Positions 17,731 through 26,367 are shown, counted from the first letter of the stretch. The stretch is 64,000 nt of DNA from Sphingomonas sp. Y57 (GCF_001015195.1 NZ_LDES01000109.1:82188-146187), one strand, 5' to 3'. Numbers and translations: made by a program. Notes: a model not told the origin generated them from the sequence alone.

Positions 17731-18911
17731 GTCGTCGCCTCGGCGGCGAGTTGCGCTACGCGCTCGCCGTCGGGAAAGCCCTCGGCGATCCAGCGCTGCT
17801 CGATCGCCTGTAGCGTCGCCGCGACCACCGGCCCGGGCTTCAGTCCCATGGCGATAAGGTTTCCGCCCCCGATCGGAAGGCGCGGCCGTTCCCAGCCGTC
17901 CAGCGTGTCGAGGCCAAGGGCTTCGGCCGGACGCTCGCCGCGCAGCAGCAGGTCCGCCGCGACCTGGGCGCCGAAGCGATAGGCGAGGGCGCGCGGTTCG
18001 TCGTCGATTGCCGCGGCGGCCTGTTCGAGCCGCCGGGTCGCCGCCTTGGAGAGCTTGAGCCGCTGCGCGATCGCGGCGGCGGTCGCCGGGTCCGCCGGGA
18101 GCAGCGCACCCAGTCGTCGCAGCGGATCGGATGCCACCTTAGCGATCGTCTCGCGCGCGATCAGTCGTTCAAGCCGGGCAACGCCGTCGGCCGTGATCTC
18201 GGGGATGATCGGCCGGAAGATGCCGCTGTCGTGCATCAGCCGGACGGTCGGCGCGGGATCGGTGACGCCGAGCAGCTTGATCAGTTCGTCGGCGATCCGT
18301 TCGCGTGACAGGGCCATGAGATCGTTGGCGCGGGCGATGCACGCGTCGAGCGCAGCCGGATCGGGGGCGCCCCGGCCGAACCGGGCGTGGAAACGGAACA
18401 GGCGCAGGATGCGGAGATGATCCTCCGCGATGCGGCGCAGCGGATCCCCGATGAAGCGCACCAGTCCGGCGTCGAGGTCGGCCCGGCCACCGAAATAATC
18501 GTGGATGGCGCCGGTCGACGGGTCAGCCGACAGCGCATTGATCGTGAAGTCGCGGCGCGCGGCGTCTTCTCGCCATTCGTCGGTGAAGGCGACGACGGCA
18601 CGGCGGCCGTCGGTGGCGACGTCGCGGCGCAGCGTCGTCACCTCGACCGGGCCCGAGGGGAGAAGTGCGGTGACGGTGCCATGGGCGATGCCCGTCGGGA
18701 TCGCCTTGAAGCCAGCGGCTGCGATCCGGTGGCTGCTCTCCTCGGGCAGCAGCCTGGTTGCGCAGTCGATGTCCTTCACCGCCAGGCCCAGCAGCGTGTC
18801 GCGCACCGCCCCGCCGACGAAGCGGATGTCTCCCTCGGCCGCGCCCAGCGCATCGAGCAGGCGGTCGAGCCCCGGCAAGTGCCGCCAGGCGGCGTCGGGC
18901 AGCAGCGTCAC
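17706..18911 (-). CDS. cca: CCA tRNA nucleotidyltransferase / poly(A) polymerase family
   Basis: This enzyme adds or repairs the 3' CCA of tRNAs. The 401-residue protein has the class II nucleotidyltransferase head DIRFVGGAVRDTLLG with catalytic KDIDCA, then RRDFTINALSADPSTG and DPLRRIAEDHLRILRLFRF, all conserved. The start is a GTG at 18911 overlapping the stop of the upstream Nudix gene (GTGA); the frame stays open to 18980. The 3' end overlaps the convergent EAL gene by 25 nt. It is the last gene of the DUF1285-Nudix-cca operon. Confidence 0.93.
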   Translation of the reverse strand: MTLLPDAAWRHLPGLDRLLDALGAAEGDIRFVGGAVRDTLLGLAVKDIDCATRLLPEESSHRIAAAGFKAIPTGIAHGTVTALLPSGPVEVTTLRRDVATDGRRAVVAFTDEWREDAARRDFTINALSADPSTGAIHDYFGGRADLDAGLVRFIGDPLRRIAEDHLRILRLFRFHARFGRGAPDPAALDACIARANDLMALSRERIADELIKLLGVTDPAPTVRLMHDSGIFRPIIPEITADGVARLERLIARETIAKVASDPLRRLGALLPADPATAAAIAQRLKLSKAATRRLEQAAAAIDDEPRALAYRFGAQVAADLLLRGERPAEALGLDTLDGWERPRLPIGGGNLIAMGLKPGPVVAATLQAIEQRWIAEGFPDGERVAQLAAEATTQAKRPRK

Positions 18912-19513
18912 GCCGCCCGCTCCAATGCGCCGCGCAGTCGTGGGGCCAGTTCGACGATCAGACCGGCGGTGACGCCCCATATGCGTTGGTCGGGCCAGTC
19001 GATCTCATAATATTGCCGGGGGTTGCCCTCGAAGACGACCGAGCGGCGCAGATGGTTGGCCTCGGCCAGCAGCACGTCGAGGGGTACCTCGAACAGGCCC
19101 GAGACCTCGTCTTCCTGCGGGTGGAGCTCGATCCCTTCGGGGATGACACCGACGACGGGCGTGATCAGATAGCCCGACCGTGTCGCATAGGGGCGGGAGG
19201 TCCCGACCACATCGACCCGCTCGCTGGGCAGACGGACCTCTTCCCAGGCCTCGCGCAGCGCCGCGTCGACGGGCCCCACGTCCTCGGGGTCGAGCCGGCC
19301 CCCGGGAAAGGCGACCTGCCCGGCATGCGCGCGGAGTGCCTCGTGCCGCACGGTCAGCAGGACGCGGGGGCGGGGGGCTTCGATGATCGGTACGAGCACT
19401 GCGGCGCGGGTGAGGGCCGCAATGTCGCCGACCATTCCGATCTCGTCGACCAGCGGCGGGCTGTTGTCCACGTCGGCGAAGCTGCCGCGCAGCCGATCAG
19501 CGAGCGCGGTCAT
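18908..19513 (-). CDS. Nudix hydrolase, CoA pyrophosphatase (NudL-like)
   Basis: A 201-residue Nudix protein. The preceding AHAGQVAFPGGRLDPED and the Nudix box ALREAWEEVRL fit the CoA pyrophosphatase group, with arginine replacing the last glycine of the box. CoA or a related nucleotide diphosphate is the likely substrate. The ATG at 19513 overlaps the DUF1285 stop (ATGA), and its own stop overlaps the cca start, so the three are translationally coupled. Confidence 0.9.
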   Translation of the reverse strand: MTALADRLRGSFADVDNSPPLVDEIGMVGDIAALTRAAVLVPIIEAPRPRVLLTVRHEALRAHAGQVAFPGGRLDPEDVGPVDAALREAWEEVRLPSERVDVVGTSRPYATRSGYLITPVVGVIPEGIELHPQEDEVSGLFEVPLDVLLAEANHLRRSVVFEGNPRQYYEIDWPDQRIWGVTAGLIVELAPRLRGALERAA

Positions 19514-20076
19514 TGAGCCTCGAGCGCGAAGAAGCAGCCTTGGCTCCACAAGCCGGGCGGGTCCGCGCCCTCGTCCAGGGCAATGTTGACGATCTCATAA
19601 TAGACGGGCCGGGCGATAAGCGCGTCGAGGCCCTTGCGCACCGTAACATAGGGATGCGGGCCGTCGTCGCGTTCGATGATCCGCAGCGGGTGCTCCGCAT
19701 CGGCGACGACCAGGTCGCCGGTGTTGAGCCGGAAGGCGATCCGCCGCGCTCGACCGTCCCCCTCAACCTTCATCTCGACCGCGACGAAGGGGGCGTCGTC
19801 GACCGTGATCGAGAGCTTCTCCGCGGGGGTGACGAGGACATAGCTGCCATCGGGCTCGCGCCGCAGGATCGTCGAGAACAGCCGTACCATCGCCGCGCGC
19901 CCGATCGGCGACCCCTCGTGGAACCAGGTACCGTCGCTGGCGATGCGCATGAAGCTGTCGCCGCAATGCGCGGGATTCCATTTCTCGACGGGCGGCAGGC
20001 GGTTGTCCGCCGCATAGGCGGCGATGTCGCTCAGCGACAGTCCGGCGAAATCGGGCGGCGGCGTGCTTTCAGGCAT
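19510..20076 (-). CDS. DUF1285 family protein
   Basis: A 188-residue cytosolic protein of unknown function. WNPAHCGDSFMRIASDGTWF at 33-52 and GSPIGRAAMVRLFSTILRRE are the conserved blocks of DUF1285, and GLWSQGCFFALE closes the protein. First gene of the operon with the Nudix hydrolase and cca. Confidence 0.9.
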   Translation of the reverse strand: MPESTPPPDFAGLSLSDIAAYAADNRLPPVEKWNPAHCGDSFMRIASDGTWFHEGSPIGRAAMVRLFSTILRREPDGSYVLVTPAEKLSITVDDAPFVAVEMKVEGDGRARRIAFRLNTGDLVVADAEHPLRIIERDDGPHPYVTVRKGLDALIARPVYYEIVNIALDEGADPPGLWSQGCFFALEAQ

Positions 20077-20091
20077 GACGGCGATGTGCCG

Positions 20092-20619
20092 TCAATCGTC
20101 GCCGGGGACAAGGGCCGCGACGCGGGGGCCGAGGCGGCCATGCTCCGGAACTGTCTGGCCGGGGCGCAACCGGGCCAGCAACCGATCCCGCTCGACCGGG
20201 CCGGGAACGGTCCAGCCGCCGGTATGCCGCGACGAGAAGCCGAAGAAGCGCTCATAATAGCTGGCGTCGCCGATCAGCATCATCGGCTCGCGGCCCTCGG
20301 TGTCGGCCTTGGCCAGCGCTGCCTCCGTCAGCATGCGGCCAACGCCGGCGCGCTGCCGGCCGGGCGCCACCGCGACGGGGCCGACGAGAATCAACGGCGT
20401 ATTTTCGCCATTCTCACCAGTCAGCTGGATCGGCCAGCACTGGATCGACCCGATCAGCTCGCCATCGTCCAGCGCCGCGAGGCTCAGCTCCGGCAGCGCT
20501 TCCACCCCTTCGCGCAGCCGATAGGCGGTTCGCTGGTGCCGGTCGGAGCCGAAGGCGAGATCGAGCAGATGTTCGACATGCGATGCAGCGACGGCGGCGA
20601 TTGGGGCGAGCGTGATCAA
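20092..20619 (-). CDS. GNAT-family N-acetyltransferase
   Basis: A GNAT of the YhbS-like group: LILVGPVAVAPGRQRAGVGR is the acetyl-CoA-binding motif A, followed by YYERFFGFSS and GGWTVPGPVER. No ATG or GTG is available before the domain. The TTG at 20619 gives 175 residues and has AAGGACAGG roughly 12-20 nt upstream; a TTG at 20709 would extend it. The substrate is unknown. It stops 15 nt before the DUF1285 start, so it may lead that operon. Confidence 0.85.
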   Translation of the reverse strand: MITLAPIAAVAASHVEHLLDLAFGSDRHQRTAYRLREGVEALPELSLAALDDGELIGSIQCWPIQLTGENGENTPLILVGPVAVAPGRQRAGVGRMLTEAALAKADTEGREPMMLIGDASYYERFFGFSSRHTGGWTVPGPVERDRLLARLRPGQTVPEHGRLGPRVAALVPGDD

Positions 20620-20726
20620 TTCTGTGTCGGGTCCTGTCCTTGCCGGGTGGGGAGGTCCTTGCCCGAATGGATGCGCGCCTTTAGCGTCTTGAAGATGAAT
20701 GTGAAGCAAATTCGGATGATGGTTCG

Positions 20727-21362
20727 ATGAAGCTCTACGACGCTGCCTGGGCGCCGAGTCCCCGGCGGGTCCGCATCTTCCTCGCCGAGAAGGGCATCGC
20801 GGTCGAGCGGGTGACGGTCGACCTCAGGACGGGGGAGCATCTGCGCCCCGATTTCGTTCGTACCAACCCGCAACGGCAATTGCCGGTGCTGGTGCTCGAC
20901 GACGGCACCGCTATCGACGACTCGATGGGGATATGCCGCTATTTCGAAGCCCTGCATCCCGATCCGCCGCTGTTCGGCGCGACCCCGAAGGAGATTGGCC
21001 TGATCGAAGCCTGGCTCCGCCGCATCGAGCATGACTGGTTCCAGGCGGTGGCGCTGAATTTCCGCAACCGGGTGCCGGCCTTTGCCGATCGCGCGGTCAG
21101 TGGCGAATGGCCTCCGATTCCACAGATTCCGGCGCTGGTGGAGCGGGGGCTGTGCATGTGGAATGCCTTCGCCGATGTCCTCGATCGGCACCTGGCGGGG
21201 CAGTCGCATGTCGCAGGCGAGGCCTTCTCCATGGCCGACATTGCCGCCTTTGTCGCGGCCGACTTCGGCATCGCGACGCGGCTGCCCGATCCGCGCGATG
21301 GACGCGAGGCGCTGGCGCGCTGGCACGCGGCGATCGCTGCCCGCCCGTCCGCATCGGCCTGA
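20727..21362 (+). CDS. Glutathione S-transferase family protein
   Basis: 211 residues with an N-terminal thioredoxin-like domain (RQLPVLVLDDGTAIDDSMGI, the glutathione-binding cis-proline region at about 50-65) and an all-helical C-terminal domain ending in the N-capping box FSMADIAAFVAADF. It has the KLYDAAWAPSPRRVRI start common in alphaproteobacterial GSTs. It is divergent from the GNAT gene; the substrate is not predictable. Confidence 0.93.
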   Translation: MKLYDAAWAPSPRRVRIFLAEKGIAVERVTVDLRTGEHLRPDFVRTNPQRQLPVLVLDDGTAIDDSMGICRYFEALHPDPPLFGATPKEIGLIEAWLRRIEHDWFQAVALNFRNRVPAFADRAVSGEWPPIPQIPALVERGLCMWNAFADVLDRHLAGQSHVAGEAFSMADIAAFVAADFGIATRLPDPRDGREALARWHAAIAARPSASA

Positions 21363-21388
21363 GATTTCCCCAGCCGCTGGGGACAGGC

Positions 21389-21397
21389 TGTGGATAA
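21389..21397 (-). other. Single DnaA-box-like 9-mer
   Basis: TGTGGATAA is the exact complement of the consensus TTATCCACA. It lies in the gap between the GST gene and the pteridine reductase gene, with a degenerate GGGGATAAG 10 nt later. One box in a housekeeping gap is not an origin. Confidence 0.3.
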
Positions 21398-21484
21398 GAT
21401 GGGGATAAGGACGTTGGGGCCCCGTATCGGCCGGGTGCTCGCCCGGCTTGCCTGATTTTCGGGCATTGCCTATCGCAGGAGGCG

Positions 21485-22246
21485 ATGACACCCGAATTCG
21501 GACCGAGCAGAACCGCCATCGTCACGGGCGGCGCCAAGCGCATCGGCGCGGAGGTCGCGGCCGCGCTGGCTGCCGACGGCTGGGACGTACTGATCCATTA
21601 TCGCTCGTCGGAAGCGGAGGCGCAGGCGCTTGCGGCGCGCCTGCCGCGCGCGCGGACGGTTGCGGCCGATCTGGCCGAACCAGATGGCGCCGACCGCGTG
21701 ATCGCCGCGTTGGACGGCATGCCGCCACCGGCCCTGCTGGTGAACAGCGCCTCGTCCTTCGTCTATGATTCGCTCGACGACTTCACGGTCGACGCATGGG
21801 ACATGCACATGGCCGCCAATGCGCGCGGTCCGGCGCTGCTCGCCCGCGCCTTCGCGGCGGCGGTGCCGGAGGGGGCGGGCGGGCTGATCGTCAACATGCT
21901 CGACGCCAAGCTGTCGCAGCTCAACCCGGACTTCTTCACCTATACCGTTTCGAAGATCGCCTTCGCCGGGGTCAACGAACTGCTTGCCCGCTGCCTCGCG
22001 GGGCGGGGGATTCGCGTCAACGCGATCGCGCCGTCGGTCACACTTGTCTCGGGACCGCAGAGCCGCGAGAATTTCGACAAGGTCCATGGCCTCAATCCGC
22101 TTGAACGCGGCGTCCAGGTGAGCGAGATCGTCGTCGCTCTGCGCTTTCTGATCGCGGTGCCGACCATCACCGGGCAGACGATCACCCTCGACGGCGGGCA
22201 GCGCTTCCTCGGCCTGCCGCGCGACGTCCAGTTCATGGAAATCTGA
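21485..22246 (+). CDS. FolM/PTR1-like pteridine (dihydromonapterin/dihydrofolate) reductase
   Basis: A 253-residue short-chain dehydrogenase. The NADPH motif is TGGAKRIG (14-21) and the active-site pair is YTVSK (Y153, K157). Where ordinary members carry the catalytic serine the sequence reads IVNMLDAKLSQ, with aspartate at about 140. This is the hallmark shared by trypanosomatid PTR1 and bacterial FolM, which reduce pterins. The stop overlaps the folB start (TGATG), placing it in folate/pterin metabolism. GCAGGAGG precedes the ATG. It could supply tetrahydrofolate or tetrahydromonapterin. Confidence 0.85.
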   Translation: MTPEFGPSRTAIVTGGAKRIGAEVAAALAADGWDVLIHYRSSEAEAQALAARLPRARTVAADLAEPDGADRVIAALDGMPPPALLVNSASSFVYDSLDDFTVDAWDMHMAANARGPALLARAFAAAVPEGAGGLIVNMLDAKLSQLNPDFFTYTVSKIAFAGVNELLARCLAGRGIRVNAIAPSVTLVSGPQSRENFDKVHGLNPLERGVQVSEIVVALRFLIAVPTITGQTITLDGGQRFLGLPRDVQFMEI

Positions 22247-22665
22247 TGGCAGCTCATGGAGACCTGATGGACCCCGTTCGGCTCGACGGCCTCGTCCCCG
22301 ATCATCTCGGTCCGCGCACCCGGCGGATCGTCCTGCGCGACCTGGCGGTGCCGGTCGACATCGGCTTCCACGACTTCGAGGTGGGCAATCCCCAGCGCGT
22401 GTTCGTGACGGTCGAAGTCTGGCTCGAGGAGGGCAGCTTCGCCGCCGTCGACGAGGTCGCCGCGGCCTGGGACTATGACTTCCTGCGCAGCGAGATACTG
22501 CTGCTGGTCGAAGGCCGCCGCTACAATCTGCAGGAGACCCTCGCGCGCGAGATATATACGCTGGTCGCCGCCCGGGCCGGGGTCAAGGGGCTGCGCGTCG
22601 CGACGAGCAAGCCCGATGTCTATCCCGACTGCGCCGAGGTTGGCGTGGAGCTCAGCTCCTTCTGA
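22246..22665 (+). CDS. folB: Dihydroneopterin aldolase
   Basis: FolB cleaves dihydroneopterin to 6-hydroxymethyl-dihydropterin in folate synthesis. 139 residues with the tunnelling-fold segment VPVDIGFHDFEVGNPQRVFV, the conserved tyrosine region WDYDFLRSEI, NLQETLAREI and the terminal strand VEVGVELSSF-type motif. The ATG overlaps the stop of the pteridine reductase; an ATG at 22267 is an alternative start. The pair makes a two-gene pterin operon. Confidence 0.93.
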   Translation: MAAHGDLMDPVRLDGLVPDHLGPRTRRIVLRDLAVPVDIGFHDFEVGNPQRVFVTVEVWLEEGSFAAVDEVAAAWDYDFLRSEILLLVEGRRYNLQETLAREIYTLVAARAGVKGLRVATSKPDVYPDCAEVGVELSSF

Positions 22666-22692
22666 CAGGGCGCCGCCCGAGTCGGGACTCGG

Positions 22693-23586
22693 TCAGCGCT
22701 GAATCGTTCGGCCGCATGGGCCGAGCTGGGTCAGCACGTGCCGATAATCGGCACGGACAGCTTCGGCGTTGGTGGCCGACAATGCCTCCACCGCCTTCTC
22801 CGGCAGGCGTCGCGGCAGGAAGCAGGCGAGTCGATACCAGAGCAGCGTGTCCTTCGCGGGCGCGTGCGCGCTGTCGTCGACCATCTCGCCCAGGGCGACG
22901 GCCCATTGCGGCTGTTCGCCAGGCCGGCGGAGAATCGACAGTGAGATCGGCCGGTTATCGGCGGTGGCCAGGAATATCTGGGACTCGCTCTCGCCGGGGA
23001 TCGCGCCCGGCACATGGAAGGCATTGCCGATTCCCGTAACCAGCGGCGGCGCGGAAGGCGCGGTGGCCTCGGTGAGAATCGCCCGGAGGGCCGATTCGGT
23101 CGTTTGCGTCCAGTCGAGCTGAGAATAAGGCGAAGTGAGGCGAATCTCCTGGGGACGGTTCGGGACCCGGTTCGCGAACAGGATGAAGCGCGCTTTCTTC
23201 AGCTTCGGAGCCCTGCCACGGGCGTCGAGTGGGACGTCGGCTATATAGGATATGGTCCCGGCCAGCCCGTCGGCTCCGCGCAGCAGCATGCCCGTCTGAG
23301 CCTCGATTAGAAAACGGGCCTTTCCTGCCGCTAAATTAGGCGCGAGCTCACCTTTGAGGCGCTCGGCCTTGACCACCGTTACCCCCGCCACCACCTGTGC
23401 GGTCAGGGCGAGGTCGGCCAGGTCTGCGTAGGAAAAGCCCCGGATTTCTTGCGTCGGCGCAGCGGCGGGAGGGGCGGGCTGGGCGAAGGACGGCGCGGAA
23501 GCCGCCGCCGCCGCAATGGAAAAAGCAAGAAATGTGCCAAAACGAAGCATCTGACGGTTTTTGGCCGGTGCGGGCATAGGCTCCAT
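22693..23586 (-). CDS. Secreted protein of unknown function
   Basis: A 297-residue protein with a signal peptide (LRFGTFLAFSIAAAAASAP, cleaved near ASAPSFAQ, about residue 35). A proline/alanine linker follows, then a mixed alpha/beta body with GFSYADLADLALTAQVVAGV and, later, SQIFLATADNRPISLSILRR. No catalytic motif is recognised. It is divergent from the tonB operon, 240 nt away, so a shared promoter region is possible. I read it as a periplasmic sphingomonad-type hypothetical. Confidence 0.8.
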   Translation of the reverse strand: MEPMPAPAKNRQMLRFGTFLAFSIAAAAASAPSFAQPAPPAAAPTQEIRGFSYADLADLALTAQVVAGVTVVKAERLKGELAPNLAAGKARFLIEAQTGMLLRGADGLAGTISYIADVPLDARGRAPKLKKARFILFANRVPNRPQEIRLTSPYSQLDWTQTTESALRAILTEATAPSAPPLVTGIGNAFHVPGAIPGESESQIFLATADNRPISLSILRRPGEQPQWAVALGEMVDDSAHAPAKDTLLWYRLACFLPRRLPEKAVEALSATNAEAVRADYRHVLTQLGPCGRTIQR

Positions 23587-23826
23587 CCTTGTCTACGCTA
23601 CTTTTGATCTTTCCTTAGCGTTGAACTGCCACCGGTGTCATGCCGGAAAGCCTCCTCCAAACTGGCTTTTCGGTTATTGCGTCGATCGAACTGTCGCGAT
23701 AAGGACACACTTCCGCTAAATATTAGAACATGTCTGGCGGGGTAGGGCCGGGCGCCAATGGCACAGCCGTTGACGCATGCCGGACTTTTTTGCTGGCTTC
23801 TGGATTGGAGGGAGTGTCGTTCCTTA

Positions 23827-24474
23827 ATGGCTTATGGTGATCAAACGCTGAGCACCCGCAAGGTGGTGTCGATTGCGTTGGTGATCGTGCTTCACGCCGT
23901 CATCGGTTACGCCTTCGTCACCGGCCTTGCGTACAACGTCGTGAAGAAGGTCGCGCGCGACCTGAAGACGTTCGACGTTGCTGAAGAGGCTCCTCCGCCC
24001 CCGGATCAGCCGCCGCCGCCTCCGCCTGAGACGAAGATCGAGCCGCCGCCCGTCGTGGCGCCCCCGCCGATCGTCCAGGTCGCGCCGACTGTGGCTCCTC
24101 CGATCGTCTCGGTACCCGTTGCGCCGCCGGTGGTCATTACGCCCGCCGCGCCGCCCGCGCCCCCTCCGCCCGCGGTTTCGCGTCGCGGCGAACCGCGCGG
24201 TACTCCGGGTGAGTGGGTCACCCCCGAGGACTATCCCTCGGCCGACCTTCGTGCCGAGAACCAGGGCACGACCAGCTTCGAACTGGCCGTCGGTCCCGAC
24301 GGCAAGGCAACCGACTGCAAGGTGACCAATTCGAGCGGTTTCCCGTCGCTCGACAGCAAGGCCTGCCAGATGCTCATCCGCCGGGCGCGTTTCAAGCCCC
24401 AGCTGGATGGCAATGGACAGCCGATGCCGTTCACCTATCGCAATCGCGTCCGCTGGCAGATCCCGAAGGATTGA
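23827..24474 (+). CDS. tonB: TonB energy transducer
   Basis: A 215-residue inner-membrane-anchored protein. One N-terminal transmembrane helix (VVSIALVIVLHAVIGYAFVT) is followed by a proline-rich spacer of about 90 residues (runs of PPPP, KIEPPPVV) that spans the periplasm. The C-terminal TonB domain has TTSFELAVGPDGKATDCKV and RARFKPQLDGNGQPM. It drives TonB-dependent outer-membrane receptors using ExbBD. The ATG at 23827 has GGAGGGAG upstream. First gene of the tonB-exbB-exbD-exbD operon. Confidence 0.95.
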   Translation: MAYGDQTLSTRKVVSIALVIVLHAVIGYAFVTGLAYNVVKKVARDLKTFDVAEEAPPPPDQPPPPPPETKIEPPPVVAPPPIVQVAPTVAPPIVSVPVAPPVVITPAAPPAPPPPAVSRRGEPRGTPGEWVTPEDYPSADLRAENQGTTSFELAVGPDGKATDCKVTNSSGFPSLDSKACQMLIRRARFKPQLDGNGQPMPFTYRNRVRWQIPKD

Positions 24475-24559
24475 GCTTTGGCCGGGTCGGCACCCCTTGC
24501 CCGCCCGGCTTTTCACTGACCGAAGAACATAGACAGTTTCAGAGAAGGATAAGAAGTTT

Positions 24560-25285
24560 ATGGCTAGTCCCGCAGCCGCCGGTTCCAACCCCTATGGCCT
24601 GATGGCCGCCCTTGAGCAGGGCGGCACGATTGCCTGGGCCGTGTTCCTCATCCTCGTCGTGATGTCGGCCGCTTCCTGGTACATCATGTTCACCAAGCTG
24701 ATCGAGCAGCAGAAGATCCTGAACCAGGGCAAGCGCGCCCGCGCCACCTTCTGGCAGGCTCCGAGCCTGAAGGACGGGCAGGCCAAGCTCGAGAAGAACT
24801 CGGCCTATCGCCAGATCGTCGACGACGGCCTGCTCGCCCAGGACCAGCACACCAAGCTGACCGATCCGGTCGACCAGCATGAGTGGCTGACCGGCTCGCT
24901 CTCGCGCAGCCAGGCGCTGATCAACTCGAAGCTCGGCAACGGCCTCGCGGTGCTCGCCACCGTCGGTTCGACCTCGCCGTTCATCGGTCTGTTCGGCACC
25001 GTCATCGGCATCTACCGCGCTCTGATCAAGATCGGCGCCGCCGGTCAGGCTTCGATCGACGCCGTCGCCGGCCCGGTCGGTGAAGCGCTCATCATGACCG
25101 CCCTGGGTCTGGCCGTGGCCGTTCCCGCGGTGCTCGGCTACAACTGGCTGATCCGTCGCAACAAGGTCGTCGCCGAGCAGCTCTCGGCCTTCTCGACCGA
25201 CCTGCACGGCTACATGGTCTCGGCCGGCGCAGTGAAGCCCGCGGTCCTGACCAAGGCTGCTCCGGCTCCGGCCGTCAAGAAGTAA
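24560..25285 (+). CDS. exbB: ExbB/TolQ/MotA-family proton channel
   Basis: A 241-residue membrane protein with three hydrophobic helices: an N-terminal one at about 20-45 (GTIAWAVFLILVVMSAASWY) and the channel pair at about 130-160 and 170-195. SPFIGLFGTVIGIYRALI and GEALIMTALGLAVAVPAVL are the conserved pore motifs. It forms the proton-conducting complex with the two ExbD proteins downstream. AGAAGG lies upstream of the ATG. Confidence 0.95.
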   Translation: MASPAAAGSNPYGLMAALEQGGTIAWAVFLILVVMSAASWYIMFTKLIEQQKILNQGKRARATFWQAPSLKDGQAKLEKNSAYRQIVDDGLLAQDQHTKLTDPVDQHEWLTGSLSRSQALINSKLGNGLAVLATVGSTSPFIGLFGTVIGIYRALIKIGAAGQASIDAVAGPVGEALIMTALGLAVAVPAVLGYNWLIRRNKVVAEQLSAFSTDLHGYMVSAGAVKPAVLTKAAPAPAVKK

Positions 25286-25407
25286 GTGGCTGACGAACGG
25301 GGGTGGGCGCGTCCGCGCGTCCGCTCCTCTCGCCAGAAACAGAAAGGCCAGGAACCGGCTCAGAGCCGGTCATCCGTAGAGCCGACAAGTAGATAGGATT
25401 TCTGCCG

Positions 25408-25890
25408 ATGGCCATGAGTGCCGGCCCCGCCGAAGACGACAGCCCTATGTCGGACATCAACACGACGCCGCTCGTGGACGTCATGCTGGTGCTTCTGATC
25501 ATCTTCCTCATCACCGTGCCGGTCGTGATCCAGACCGTTCCGGTCAAGCTTCCGAACGTGGTGTTCGAGGCGACGACGACCAAGCCTGAGAATGTCGCGC
25601 TCACCGTGCGCGCTTCGCCCGCGGGCGTCTGCGAGGTCTATTGGGGCCAGACCCCGGTGACCGCCCAGGAGCTGATCGATCGTGCCGTCGTCAAGCTGCG
25701 CAAGGAAATCGACCGCCAGGGTGGTCCTGACGCCCCCGGCCTCGAGCTTCCGGAAGTCCACATTCGTGGCGACGTCAACACCCCGTATCGTTGCATCGGT
25801 GGTGCCGTCTATACGATGCAGCGTGCTGGCTTCACCCGCGTCGGCTTCATTTCGGAACCGCCGGCTGGTTACACCAGCTCGCGTCTCTGA
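25408..25890 (+). CDS. exbD: ExbD/TolR-family biopolymer transport protein, copy 1
   Basis: 160 residues. MSDINTTPLVDVMLVLLIIF contains the membrane helix and the proton-carrying aspartate of ExbD; a periplasmic domain of about 110 residues follows, with EVHIRGDVNTPYRCIGGAVY near the end. This copy has a longer periplasmic insert than the second. It sits 120 nt after exbB and 24 nt before copy 2. Confidence 0.94.
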   Translation: MAMSAGPAEDDSPMSDINTTPLVDVMLVLLIIFLITVPVVIQTVPVKLPNVVFEATTTKPENVALTVRASPAGVCEVYWGQTPVTAQELIDRAVVKLRKEIDRQGGPDAPGLELPEVHIRGDVNTPYRCIGGAVYTMQRAGFTRVGFISEPPAGYTSSRL

Positions 25891-25914
25891 TTTCGCTTTC
25901 GAGGAGTTTTAGTC

Positions 25915-26343
25915 ATGGCAATGGCCGCAAGTACGACCGAAGGCGAGCCCATGATGGACATCAACACCACGCCGTTGATCGACGTGATGCTGGTGCTCCT
26001 TATCATGTTCATCATCACCATTCCGATCCAGACCCACGCGGTGAAGCTCGATCTGCCGGTTGACACGGGCCAGAACACCCCGCCGCCGGTCGACCCGGTG
26101 AAGAACAAGGTGGTGATCACGCCCGACAACCAGGTCCTGTGGAATGGGTCGCCGATCGATCTGGTGCGTCTGCGCCAGTATCTCGACATCACCCAGACCA
26201 TGAACCCGATCCCCGAGCTCCACCTGGAGCCGGATGGCCAGGCCCGCTACGATCTCGTTGACCGCGTCCTCGCGGTGACGAAGCGCGCCCAGGTCGAGAA
26301 GATGGGCTTCGTCGGCAACGAGAAGTACGCCGGCGCCTTCTGA
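25915..26343 (+). CDS. exbD: ExbD/TolR-family biopolymer transport protein, copy 2
   Basis: 142 residues with MMDINTTPLIDVMLVLLIMF, again carrying the helix and conserved aspartate, and a shorter periplasmic domain (KVVITPDNQVLWNGSPID). It closes the operon, followed 24 nt later by a strong terminator. Two different ExbD proteins per ExbB are common in TonB-receptor-rich Sphingomonadaceae and Caulobacter and may allow a mixed ExbD dimer. Confidence 0.94.
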   Translation: MAMAASTTEGEPMMDINTTPLIDVMLVLLIMFIITIPIQTHAVKLDLPVDTGQNTPPPVDPVKNKVVITPDNQVLWNGSPIDLVRLRQYLDITQTMNPIPELHLEPDGQARYDLVDRVLAVTKRAQVEKMGFVGNEKYAGAF

Positions 26344-26367
26344 GGCGACGGACACTCGATATGAAAA

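Noticed and set aside
23587..23826. A Fur box or clear promoter upstream of tonB
   Set aside because: No 19-bp Fur-like palindrome or convincing -35/-10 pair could be read in the 240-nt gap.
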